Shown here piece by piece: positions 25,269 to 32,889 of a stretch of 64,000 nucleotides of DNA (within the stretch, counting starts at the first letter, position 1; every line of letters starts with the position of its first letter). The DNA is from Streptomyces sp. AP-93 (lineage in GTDB: Bacteria; Actinomycetota; Actinomycetes; Streptomycetales; Streptomycetaceae). The notes below the pieces were generated by a model. It was given only the letters and a program-made list of their open reading frames with translations. It did no database searches and had not been told where the DNA came from. The stretch covers positions 48,012 through 112,011 of the forward strand of contig NZ_JALGBX010000024.1 of assembly GCF_022808175.1 (NCBI RefSeq), in the 5' to 3' direction. The position numbers and the translations under genes are program-made.

Positions 25269-26174
25269 ATGGACACGAACCGCGGCCCCGCCCCCAGGGG
25301 CCTGGTGACAGGCCTCCCCGACTGGGACCGCTGCGCGGTCATGGGCGTAGTCAACGTCACCCCCGACTCCTTCTCCGACGGCGGCCGCTGGTTCGACACC
25401 ACCGCCGCCGTCAAGCGCGGCCTCGACCTCGTCGCCCAGGGCGCCGACCTCGTGGACGTCGGCGGCGAGTCCACCCGCCCCGGCGCCTCCCGCGTCGACG
25501 AGGAGGAGGAGCTGCGCCGGGTCGTCCCCGTCGTCCGAGGCCTCGCCTCCGAAGGGGTCGTCGTCTCCGTCGACACCATGCGCGCCTCCGTCGCCGCCCG
25601 AGCGGTGGCCGCCGGCGCCACCCTGGTCAACGACGTCAGCGGCGGCCTCGCCGACCCCGGCATGATCCCGGCCGTCGCCGCCGCCGAGGTGCCCTTCGTC
25701 GTCATGCACTGGCGCGGCTTCAGCGACGGCATGAACAGCCTCGCCGTCTACGAGGACGTCCTCGCCGAAGTCACCGCCGAGCTGCGCACCCGCATCGACG
25801 CCGTCGTCGCCGGCGGCATCGCCCCCGAACGGCTCCTGGTCGACCCGGGCCTCGGCTTCGCCAAGAACGCCGAGCACGACCTCGCCCTGGTCGCCCACCT
25901 CTCCGAGCTGCGCGCGCTGGGCTTCCCGCTGCTGGTGGCCGCCTCGCGGAAGCGTTTCCTCGGCCGGGTGCTGGCCGGCGCCGGCGACGCCTCCCCGCCG
26001 CCGGCCCGCGAACGCGACGCCGCCACCGCCGCCGTCTCCGCCCTCGCCGCCGCGCAGGGCGCCTGGGCCGTACGGGTCCACGAGGTACGGGCGAGCGCCG
26101 ACGCGGTTCGGGTGGCCCGCGCCGTGGAAGGGGCACTGCGTACCACCCGTAGCAACGAGGAAGGGGCACGGTGA
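25269..26174 (+). CDS. folP: dihydropteroate synthase
   Basis: 301 residues. It joins p-aminobenzoate to 6-hydroxymethyl-dihydropterin pyrophosphate in folate synthesis and is the sulfonamide target. Family motifs are VMGVVNVTPDSFSDGG, VDVGGESTRPGA, VNDVSGG, LVDPGLGFAKN and AASRKRFLGR. The ATG at 25269 is just after a GGGAACC stretch. Its stop overlaps the next gene's GTG by 4 nt, and it heads a plus-strand folate operon with folB and folK. Confidence 0.95.
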   Translation: MDTNRGPAPRGLVTGLPDWDRCAVMGVVNVTPDSFSDGGRWFDTTAAVKRGLDLVAQGADLVDVGGESTRPGASRVDEEEELRRVVPVVRGLASEGVVVSVDTMRASVAARAVAAGATLVNDVSGGLADPGMIPAVAAAEVPFVVMHWRGFSDGMNSLAVYEDVLAEVTAELRTRIDAVVAGGIAPERLLVDPGLGFAKNAEHDLALVAHLSELRALGFPLLVAASRKRFLGRVLAGAGDASPPPARERDAATAAVSALAAAQGAWAVRVHEVRASADAVRVARAVEGALRTTRSNEEGAR

Positions 26175-26614
26175 GCCGTACCGACATCGAATCCGTCGAA
26201 GAGGTCAACACGGCCTTCTACGAGGCCATGGAGCAGGGGGACTTCGACACGCTGTCGGCGCTCTGGCTCGAGGACGAGATCTCCTGCGTGCACCCGGGCT
26301 GGCCGGTGCTGTCGGGACGCGGCGAAGTGCTGCGCTCCTACGCGCTGATCATGTCGCACACGGAGTACATCCAGTTCTTCCTCACCGACACCAAGGTCAC
26401 CGTCATAGGCGACACCGCCCTGGTGACCTGCACCGAGAACATCCTCAGCGGCGGACCGGCCGAGGACGGCGGAGAACTGGGCCCGCTCGTCGGCCAGCTC
26501 GTCGTCGCCACGAATGTGTTCCGACGCACACCGGAGGGCTGGCGGCTCTGGTCGCACCACGGTTCTCCCGTCCTCACGGACTCCGACGAGGACGAGGACG
26601 AGGAGCCCTCCTGA
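26171..26614 (+). CDS. NTF2-like (SnoaL/DUF4440-type) protein in folate operon
   Basis: 147 residues forming a cone-shaped NTF2 fold: VNTAFYEAMEQGDFDTLSALW, SGRGEVLRSYALI, VTVIGDTALVTCTENI and FRRTPEGWRLWSHHGSPVL. The last residues are a strongly acidic tail (DSDEDEDEEPS). The GTG overlaps the folP stop (GTGA), so translation is coupled. No catalytic role is known. Its fixed place between folP and folB suggests a link to pterin handling or to the oxidation state of the intermediate, but that is inference. Confidence 0.8.
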   Translation: MSRTDIESVEEVNTAFYEAMEQGDFDTLSALWLEDEISCVHPGWPVLSGRGEVLRSYALIMSHTEYIQFFLTDTKVTVIGDTALVTCTENILSGGPAEDGGELGPLVGQLVVATNVFRRTPEGWRLWSHHGSPVLTDSDEDEDEEPS

Positions 26615-26744
26615 CCCCTCCGTCGGGGTCCGAGGTATTTCGCAGGTAAATTCGAAGATGGACGACGCCGACCGCACTCGGCTCCGGCCATGGATCCGGG
26701 GAGTCCCGGACCGGAAGCACCTACGAAAAGCAGGAGTGATTCGC

Positions 26745-27104
26745 GTGGATCGTGTCGCGCTGCGCGGCCTCAAGGCTCGCGGGCACCATGGCGTCTTCCC
26801 CCGGGAACGCGAGGAAGGCCAGACCTTCATCGTCGACCTGGTGCTCCACCTCGACACCCGTCCCGCGGCGGCGGGCGACGACCTGGCTAAGACCGTGCAC
26901 TACGGGGTAGTCGCGGAAGAAGTCGTCGACGTCGTCCAGGGCGAGCCCGTGGACCTGATCGAGACCCTCGCCGAACGGATCGCCCAGCAGTGCCTGAAGC
27001 ACGAGGCGGTCGCCCAGGTGGAGGTCGTCGTCCACAAACCGGACGCGCCGATCACCGTCCCCTTCGACGACGTGACCATCACGATCACCCGGAGCCGCGC
27101 GTGA
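26745..27104 (+). CDS. folB: dihydroneopterin aldolase
   Basis: 119 residues. It cleaves 7,8-dihydroneopterin to 6-hydroxymethyl-dihydropterin and glycolaldehyde. Motifs are RVALRGLKARGHHGVFPREREEGQTF with the conserved HHGV, DLAKTVHYGVVAEEV, LIETLAERIA and VEVVVHKPDAPI. The GTG at 26745 is preceded by AGGAG at good spacing; the longer frame from 26514 overlaps the previous gene and is not used. The stop overlaps the folK GTG. Confidence 0.93.
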   Translation: MDRVALRGLKARGHHGVFPREREEGQTFIVDLVLHLDTRPAAAGDDLAKTVHYGVVAEEVVDVVQGEPVDLIETLAERIAQQCLKHEAVAQVEVVVHKPDAPITVPFDDVTITITRSRA

Positions 27105-27709
27105 ACAACGGAATGAACGCCCAGAGCGACCCCACGGTCCAGCCCGTACCCGCCTCCGTGGTCGAGGCCGTCGACGCGGCGGACGTCACCCTGTCCAACC
27201 CCAAGTGGGCCGTCGTCGCGCTCGGCGCGAACCTGGGCAACCGCCTGGAGACCCTCCAGGGCGCCATCGACGCCCTCGGCGACACCCCGGGCCTGCGGGT
27301 CAAGGCCGTCTCCCCCGTCTACGAGACGGAGCCGTGGGGCGTCGAGCCGGGCTCGCAGCCCTCGTACCTCAACGCCGTCATCTCCGTGAAGACCACCCTG
27401 CCCCCCGGCTCGCTGCTGGAGCGCGGTCACGCCATCGAAGAAGCCTTCGACCGCGTCCGCGAGGAGCGCTGGGGGCCCCGGACGATCGACGTCGACATCA
27501 TCGCCTACGCCGACGTGGTCTCCGCCGACCCCGTCCTCACCCTCCCGCACCCGCGCGCCCACCAGCGCGCCTTCGTGCTGGCCCCCTGGAACGACATCGA
27601 CCCCGAAGCGCAGATCCCGGGCCACGGGCCCGTCGCCGCGCTCCTGGCCGCAGTCGGCCACGAGGGGCTCACCCAGCGCACGGACCTGGAACTGCGCCTC
27701 CCCGAGTGA
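27101..27709 (+). CDS. folK: 2-amino-4-hydroxy-6-hydroxymethyldihydropteridine pyrophosphokinase
   Basis: 202 residues. It transfers pyrophosphate from ATP to hydroxymethyl-dihydropterin, feeding folP. A ~40-residue extension precedes the conserved start VVALGANLGNRLETLQGAI. Other motifs are SPVYETEPWG, YLNAVISVKT, ERWGPRTIDVDIIAY (magnesium Asp pair) and LPHPRAHQRAFVLAPW. The GTG at 27101 overlaps the folB stop (GTGA). Confidence 0.93.
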   Translation: MNNGMNAQSDPTVQPVPASVVEAVDAADVTLSNPKWAVVALGANLGNRLETLQGAIDALGDTPGLRVKAVSPVYETEPWGVEPGSQPSYLNAVISVKTTLPPGSLLERGHAIEEAFDRVREERWGPRTIDVDIIAYADVVSADPVLTLPHPRAHQRAFVLAPWNDIDPEAQIPGHGPVAALLAAVGHEGLTQRTDLELRLPE

Positions 27710-27803
27710 GCCGCGCCCGCGGGGCGGGGCCGTCGAACACTTAGGATCACCGGATACGCACGCACGGACAGCGGGCGCTGCGGGAATGGCGGGAGAAGCG
27801 CAC

Positions 27804-28292
27804 GTGAAGCAACTGAGGCCGGCGGTCCTGGCGGGCATTTTCGCGATCGCGGCGGTGCTGTCCTGGGCCGGAGCCCGGCTGTGGAACGCCTACGGCACGC
27901 TCCCCGGCGTCCCGGTGGCCGCGCCCATCGTGCTCGGCGCCATCGCGGTGGTCCTGCTGGCGACGGCCCTGTCGCTGCGCTCCCGCCTGAAGGCCCAGCG
28001 CGACCGCGTGCCCGGCGCCAAGGGCGTGGACCCGCTGATGGCGGCCCGCGCGGTGGTCTTCGGCCAGGCCAGCGCCCTGGTGGCGGCCCTGGTCGCGGGC
28101 GCCTACGGCGGCGTCGGCGTCTTCCTGCTCACCACCGCCATGGACGTCCCCGCCCGCCGCGACCAGACCTGGTACGCCAGCTTCTCGGTCCTGGCGGGCG
28201 CGGCGGTCGTGGCGGCGGCCCTCTTCCTGGAACACGTCCTCAAACTCCCGGACGACGAAGACCCCGGCAAGGCCACGGCCACCGCCGCCTAG
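27804..28292 (+). CDS. DUF3180 membrane protein
   Basis: 162 residues with four predicted helices (~8-25, ~38-57, ~80-105, ~130-150) and an acidic C-terminal tail. DUF3180 proteins follow the folate genes in many actinobacteria; their function is unknown. The GTG at 27804 gives the usual MKQLRPAVLAG start and has GGGAGA upstream; an ATG at 27786 is possible. Its TAG stop shares the CTAG tetramer with the stop of the convergent endonuclease gene. Confidence 0.8.
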   Translation: MKQLRPAVLAGIFAIAAVLSWAGARLWNAYGTLPGVPVAAPIVLGAIAVVLLATALSLRSRLKAQRDRVPGAKGVDPLMAARAVVFGQASALVAALVAGAYGGVGVFLLTTAMDVPARRDQTWYASFSVLAGAAVVAAALFLEHVLKLPDDEDPGKATATAA

Positions 28293-29284
28293 GCTTCCCA
28301 AGGCGTCCTGACGAGGTGCCCGTTCACCAGGAAGTCCGGGTGAGGCGACACCCGGAAGCCGTACAGCGTGTACGGCTTGGCGCTCGGCGCTCGTGGCGTG
28401 ACCGTGCTGACGTCGACCCACGCCGACTCATCGAGTTCTATGTCGTGCTCTTCCGCCCGGAACGTGCCGCGCTTCGGCCAGCTGTCCGCGACCACAAGGT
28501 GCGATGACAAGCCATCAGTCCGTGGCGTGAACCGTGCACCGATGATCTCCGCGATATCGGCGAGAAACGGAGCGTTCGAGCTGACGAAGACTCTCGCCGG
28601 CCATCGAGTGATCCTGTACCCGTCGCCATCCTCGTAGCCGTCGAGGAAGCCACCGAAGGTCTCCTCGTCTTTGAGTACCACCCGAGGAAAGCTCTGACGC
28701 ATGTGGTGGGCGTCGCCGCCCGTGTACTGCCGCATGAGGTCGGCGAGGTACGAAGAGACGACACGAACCCGGAAGCCGGGTACGTCCCGCCCGAGGTAGC
28801 CGGAAGGCCTCGTCACGGCTTCCAGCCGCGCGGGAAGACCCGTGGCGCCGGTCATAGATCGCGCATACTTCGCGGCGAAAGCCTCGTCATTGACCACCAG
28901 GGACACGTAGTTCTTACCCACCGTGCCGTCGGAGCACGTCGCCCCGATCAGGTAGCCGAGCTGGTATCCCGGCTGGATCGAAAGCCGTTCCCGACGCAGC
29001 TTGCGCGCGTGAGCCCAGGCCACCACGGTCCCGACGGCATCACGTGCGTGCGTCCATCCGTCGGGCGTCCGGCGAAGCTGGTCCGGAGTCACGGCGAAGG
29101 TCGCGTGGTCCGTGCTCACGTCGACGAGGGCACGCGTTTGGGCCACGACCACGTCGACGACCTCCGTCTGCTCGGTGCGTCCGTCCCGGAGCGTCCATAA
29201 CCGAGTTCCCGGCTGGACATCGCATGCTCGAAGGCGCCCTCCCACTGCGTTGACCGTCTGCCTGCTCGGTAGACCCCAAAGCAT
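28289..29284 (-). CDS. free-standing intein-like (Hint) LAGLIDADG homing endonuclease
   Basis: 331 residues that read like an intein without exteins. Residues ~14-80 match the Hint N-part (CDVQPGTRLWTL, then the block-B-like VDVSTDHATFAVTPDQL and DGWTHA). LAGLIDADG helix 1 is YQLGYLIGATCSDG (108-120, acidic D119) and helix 2 is FGGFLDGYEDGDG (210-222). A block-F-like end, LYGFRVSPHPDFLVNGHLV (307-325), follows. The splicing His-Asn and the first Cys/Ser nucleophile at position 1 are missing, so it should not splice but could still cut DNA. The gene sits in the gap between convergent DUF3180 and folE, where I would expect no gene in the Streptomyces order. Its start is next to a hairpin that contains the ribosome binding site. 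Codon use is somewhat less GC-biased than its neighbours. Confidence 0.75.
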   Translation of the reverse strand: MLWGLPSRQTVNAVGGRLRACDVQPGTRLWTLRDGRTEQTEVVDVVVAQTRALVDVSTDHATFAVTPDQLRRTPDGWTHARDAVGTVVAWAHARKLRRERLSIQPGYQLGYLIGATCSDGTVGKNYVSLVVNDEAFAAKYARSMTGATGLPARLEAVTRPSGYLGRDVPGFRVRVVSSYLADLMRQYTGGDAHHMRQSFPRVVLKDEETFGGFLDGYEDGDGYRITRWPARVFVSSNAPFLADIAEIIGARFTPRTDGLSSHLVVADSWPKRGTFRAEEHDIELDESAWVDVSTVTPRAPSAKPYTLYGFRVSPHPDFLVNGHLVRTPWEA

Positions 29285-29318
29285 CGGTCCCCCTCCTCGA
29301 AGTCGTGGAGGGGGACCG
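29285..29318 (-). promoter_or_regulatory. perfect hairpin containing the endonuclease ribosome binding site / folE terminator
   Basis: A 12-bp perfect stem, CGGTCCCCCTCC (29318 to 29307 on the minus strand) with GGAGGGGGACCG (29296 to 29285), and a 10-nt loop. The GGAGG lies 7 nt before the ATG at 29284, so the whole Shine-Dalgarno is base-paired. The hairpin begins 24 nt after the folE stop, so it may also terminate folE transcription. Confidence 0.65.
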
Positions 29319-29342
29319 TAGCGGACAGCACTGACAATCCGG

Positions 29343-29951
29343 TTAGCGCGCCAGGATGAGGCTCATCGCCTCGGCTCGGGTGGCCGTGGCACGGAGCTGG
29401 CCGCGGACCGCGGACGTGGTGGTCTTGGCTCCCGGCTTGCGGATGCCTCGGACCGACATGCACATGTGCTCGGCCTCGACCACCACGATGGCGCCGCGCG
29501 CATCGAGGATCTCCATCAGCGAGTCGGCTATCTGCGTCGTGAGACGTTCCTGCACCTGCGGGCGGCGGGCGTAGACGTCCACGAGGCGGGCCAGCTTCGA
29601 CAGGCCCGTGATCTTGCCGTTCTCCGCCGGGATGTAGCCGACGTGAGCGACGCCGTGGAACGGCAGCAGATGATGCTCGCACAAAGATACGATTTCGATG
29701 TCCTTTACCAGGACCAGCTCATCGTGTCCCAAGTCGAACACCGTCGTCAGGACGTCCTCGGGCTTCTGCCACAGACCGGCCAGAATCTCCCTGTACGCCC
29801 GCGCCACGCGCCCCGGCGTCTCAAGCAGCCCCTCGCGGTCCGGGTCCTCGCCGACCGCGATCAGGAGCTCGCGGACCGCCGCCTCGGCGCGCTTCTCGTC
29901 GAACTCGCCGATCGTGCCCTCGCCACCGGTCAGGGTCACTGGGTCGGTCAT
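29343..29951 (-). CDS. folE: GTP cyclohydrolase I
   Basis: 202 residues. It converts GTP to 7,8-dihydroneopterin triphosphate, the first step of folate synthesis. Zinc ligands are visible in SLCEHHLLPFHG (C91, H94) and EHMCMSVRG (C164); KITGLSKLARLVDVYARRPQ and the C-terminal GAKTTTSAVRG are typical. The ATG at 29951 has GAGGAAGAG upstream; longer frames run through the terminator and are rejected. It is encoded opposite to folP/B/K, after ftsH. Confidence 0.95.
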   Translation of the reverse strand: MTDPVTLTGGEGTIGEFDEKRAEAAVRELLIAVGEDPDREGLLETPGRVARAYREILAGLWQKPEDVLTTVFDLGHDELVLVKDIEIVSLCEHHLLPFHGVAHVGYIPAENGKITGLSKLARLVDVYARRPQVQERLTTQIADSLMEILDARGAIVVVEAEHMCMSVRGIRKPGAKTTTSAVRGQLRATATRAEAMSLILAR

Positions 29952-29994
29952 CTCTTCCTCGTTCCTGTCTGTGCAGTCGCCGGCATGTGAAAGT

Positions 29995-30030
29995 GCCGCG
30001 CCCCCCAGGCTAGAACCTGGGGGGCGCGGC
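29995..30030 (-). terminator. strong intrinsic-type terminator after ftsH
   Basis: A 15-bp perfect stem, GCCGCGCCCCCCAGG (29995-30009) with CCTGGGGGGCGCGGC (30016-30030), and a 6-nt loop CTAGAA. It lies 17 nt after the ftsH stop and before folE on the minus strand, so folE probably has its own promoter or depends on read-through. Confidence 0.8.
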
Positions 30031-30046
30031 ATCCATTCCGGGAGGG

Positions 30047-32080
30047 TCAGGCCTCCGGGAGCTCCTCCGGGGAGGGCTCCGGGGACTTCTCCACCGAGAC
30101 GGCCGGCGAGGAGATCGCCGACGTGCCGTTCGCCGCGTTCGTCAGCTGGAGCTCCTTGGGAGAGAGCACCGGCGGACGGGTGGACGGCGTGCGGTGGGAG
30201 GAGCCGGTCCACGCCGGGCGGGCCGGGCGCTTCACGATCGTCGAGAAGACCTCGGCGATCTGCTCCTTGTTGAGCGTCTCCTTCTCGAGGAGGGCGAGGA
30301 CGAGGTTGTCGAGGACGTCGCGGTTCTCGACCAGGATTTCCCAGGCCTCGTTGTGCGCGGTCTCGATGAGCTTCTTGACCTCTTCGTCGACCAGTGCCGC
30401 GACCTCTTCCGAGTAGTCCCTCGGGTGCGACATCTCGCGGCCCAGGAACGGCTCGGTGGCGTCTCCGCCGAACTTGATCGCGCCGAGACGCTCGGTCATG
30501 CCGTACTGGGTGACCATCGCGCGGGCCGTTGCCGTGGCCTTCTCGATGTCGTTCGCCGCGCCCGTGGTCGGGTCGTGGAAGACCAGCTCCTCGGCCGCGC
30601 GCCCGCCCAGCATGTACGCGAGCTGGTCGAGCATCTCGTTGCGCGTGGTCGAGTACCTGTCCTCGTCGGGCAGGACCATGGTGTAACCCAGGGCCCGGCC
30701 GCGGGACAGGATCGTGATCTTGTGCACCGGGTCGGAGTTCGGGGAGGCCGCCGCGACCAGGGCGTGTCCGCCCTCGTGGTACGCGGTGATCTTCTTTTCC
30801 CGGTCCGACATGATCCGGGTCCGCTTCTGCGGACCCGCCACGACGCGGTCGATCGCCTCGTCCAGCGCGTGGTTGTCGATCAGCTTCCCGTCCGAGCGGG
30901 CCGTGAGCAGCGCGGCCTCGTTCAGGACGTTGGCGAGATCGGCACCCGTGAAGCCGGGCGTGCGGCGGGCGACAGCGCCCAGATCGACGTCCGGTGCGGT
31001 CGGCTTGCCCTTCTGGTGAACCTTGAGGATCTCCAGACGGCCCTGCATGTCCGGACGGTCGACCGCGATCTGGCGGTCGAAGCGGCCGGGGCGCAGGAGG
31101 GCCGGGTCGAGGATGTCGGGACGGTTCGTGGCGGCGATCAGGATGACCCCGCCCTTCACGTCGAAGCCGTCCATCTCGACGAGCAGCTGGTTGAGGGTCT
31201 GCTCGCGCTCGTCGTGACCGCCGCCCAGGCCCGCACCGCGGTGCCGGCCCACTGCGTCGATCTCGTCGACGAAGACGATCGCCGGGGCGTTGGCCTTGGC
31301 CTGCTCGAACAGGTCGCGGACACGCGAGGCACCGACACCGACGAACATCTCGACGAAGTCGGATCCGGAGATCGAGTAGAAGGGGACACCGGCTTCGCCC
31401 GCGACGGCACGCGCGAGCAGGGTCTTACCGGTGCCGGGCGGGCCGTACAGCAGCACGCCCTTGGGGATCTTGGCGCCGACGGCCTGGAACTTCGCCGGCT
31501 CCTGGAGGAACTCCTTGATCTCGTGGAGTTCCTCGACGGCCTCGTCCGAGCCCGCGACATCGGCGAACGTCGTCTTCGGGGTGTCCTTGGTGATGAGCTT
31601 GGCCTTGGACTTCCCGAACTGCATGACCCGGGAACCACCGCCCTGCATCTGGTTCATCAGGAACAGGAAGACGACGACGATGAGGACGAACGGCAGCAGC
31701 GAGAGCAGCACGCTCAGGAACGGGCTGGTCTTGTCCGGCGTGACGGAGTATCCGTCAGGGATCTGACCGGCTTCGTACTTGGTCTGGAGGTTCTGGGCGA
31801 GCTGTACGCCCTGGTCCCCGATGTAGTTGGCCTGGAACTTGGTGCCGTCGTTGTCGCCGAGCTTCTGGTCCTTCTTCAGCTCGATCTTGATCATCTGGCT
31901 GTCACCGGTGGTGAGCTTGGCGCTGTCCACCTGGCCACTGTTGATCGCCTTGATGACCTCGCTGGTCTCCACCGACTTGTAGCCGCCGCCGGAGCCGACG
32001 ACGTTCATCAACACGACCACGGCGAGGACGGCCAGCACGATCCACATAACCGGCCCACGGAAGTATCGCTTCACGTCCAT
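30047..32080 (-). CDS. ftsH: ATP-dependent zinc metalloprotease FtsH
   Basis: 677 residues. Two membrane helices (~10-27 and ~120-142) flank an extracytoplasmic domain. The AAA+ ATPase has Walker A GPPGTGKT (213-220), Walker B IVFVDEID (268-274) and the second-region ATNRPDILDPALLRPGRFD. The M41 peptidase has HEGGH (435-439). It degrades misfolded or regulatory membrane proteins as a hexamer. The C-terminal ~70 residues form a Ser/Thr/Pro-rich tail usual in actinobacteria. The ATG at 32080 gives the standard N-terminus MDVKRYFRGP although the Shine-Dalgarno is weak. Confidence 0.95.
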   Translation of the reverse strand: MDVKRYFRGPVMWIVLAVLAVVVLMNVVGSGGGYKSVETSEVIKAINSGQVDSAKLTTGDSQMIKIELKKDQKLGDNDGTKFQANYIGDQGVQLAQNLQTKYEAGQIPDGYSVTPDKTSPFLSVLLSLLPFVLIVVVFLFLMNQMQGGGSRVMQFGKSKAKLITKDTPKTTFADVAGSDEAVEELHEIKEFLQEPAKFQAVGAKIPKGVLLYGPPGTGKTLLARAVAGEAGVPFYSISGSDFVEMFVGVGASRVRDLFEQAKANAPAIVFVDEIDAVGRHRGAGLGGGHDEREQTLNQLLVEMDGFDVKGGVILIAATNRPDILDPALLRPGRFDRQIAVDRPDMQGRLEILKVHQKGKPTAPDVDLGAVARRTPGFTGADLANVLNEAALLTARSDGKLIDNHALDEAIDRVVAGPQKRTRIMSDREKKITAYHEGGHALVAAASPNSDPVHKITILSRGRALGYTMVLPDEDRYSTTRNEMLDQLAYMLGGRAAEELVFHDPTTGAANDIEKATATARAMVTQYGMTERLGAIKFGGDATEPFLGREMSHPRDYSEEVAALVDEEVKKLIETAHNEAWEILVENRDVLDNLVLALLEKETLNKEQIAEVFSTIVKRPARPAWTGSSHRTPSTRPPVLSPKELQLTNAANGTSAISSPAVSVEKSPEPSPEELPEA

Positions 32081-32262
32081 CCATACGGGGCGCTAGGCAC
32101 CCCGTCCCTCCTGCCCGTAGGTAAATGCTGCTGTGAGTAAAGACTGTTCTTCGGAATGTACCCCTGCATTGTCACCCGTGGCCTCATGGGACGGCTGACA
32201 GACCCGCCTTTCCATGCTCCAACGGCGGGAAACGCTCCAGGGTTCCCCTGTCGGGTGCTGGA

Positions 32263-32823
32263 TCAGCCGCCGTAGACGTGGGGGGCGAGGGTGCCGACGA
32301 ACGGCAGGTTGCGGTACTTCTCGGCGTAGTCGAGGCCGTAGCCGACGACGAACTCGTTGGGGATGTCGAAGCCGACCCACTTCACGTCGATCGCGACCTT
32401 GGCGGCGTCGGGCTTGCGCAGCAGCGTGACGACCTCCAGGGAGGCCGGCTGGCGGGAGCCGAGGTTCGACAGCAGCCACGACAGGGTCAGGCCCGAGTCG
32501 ATGATGTCCTCGACGATCAGGACGTGCTTGTCCTTGATGTCGGTGTCCAGGTCCTTGAGGATCCGCACCACGCCCGAGGACTGGGTCCCGGCGCCGTACG
32601 AGGACACCGCCATCCAGTCCATGGTGAGCGGGGTGGACAAGGCGCGCGCCAGGTCCGCCATCACCATCACCGCGCCCTTGAGGACGCCGACGATGAGCAG
32701 GTCCTTGCCCGCGTACTCCGCGTCGATCTTCGCGGCCAGCTCTGCCAGCTTCGCGTCGATCTCTTCCTTGGTGATGAGCACCGACTGGAGGTCGTTGCCC
32801 ATGTCCTTCTCGTCCACCCGCAT
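32263..32823 (-). CDS. hpt: hypoxanthine phosphoribosyltransferase
   Basis: 186 residues. It salvages hypoxanthine/guanine with PRPP to IMP/GMP. The PRPP-binding motif is HVLIVEDIIDSGLTLSWLL; VGVLKGAVMVMADLAR and VGYGLDYAEKYRNLPFVG are also family-typical. Start choice is uncertain: GTG 32826, ATG 32823 or ATG 32802 (MGNDLQS). It lies between tilS and ftsH in the usual actinobacterial order. Confidence 0.93.
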   Translation of the reverse strand: MRVDEKDMGNDLQSVLITKEEIDAKLAELAAKIDAEYAGKDLLIVGVLKGAVMVMADLARALSTPLTMDWMAVSSYGAGTQSSGVVRILKDLDTDIKDKHVLIVEDIIDSGLTLSWLLSNLGSRQPASLEVVTLLRKPDAAKVAIDVKWVGFDIPNEFVVGYGLDYAEKYRNLPFVGTLAPHVYGG

Positions 32824-32889
32824 CACTTTCGTTGTCGGCTGGGGCTCCGGGGGGTGACCCCGGAGGTCTCAGCCGTGTTTCAGCACCAA

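Noticed and set aside
23019..26081. 1020-codon open frame on the minus strand
   Set aside because: It lies entirely opposite the lysyltransferase-like gene, folP and their REP gap. The residues are rich in Gly/Asp/Val/Ala with no domain, which is the usual antisense shadow of high-GC genes.
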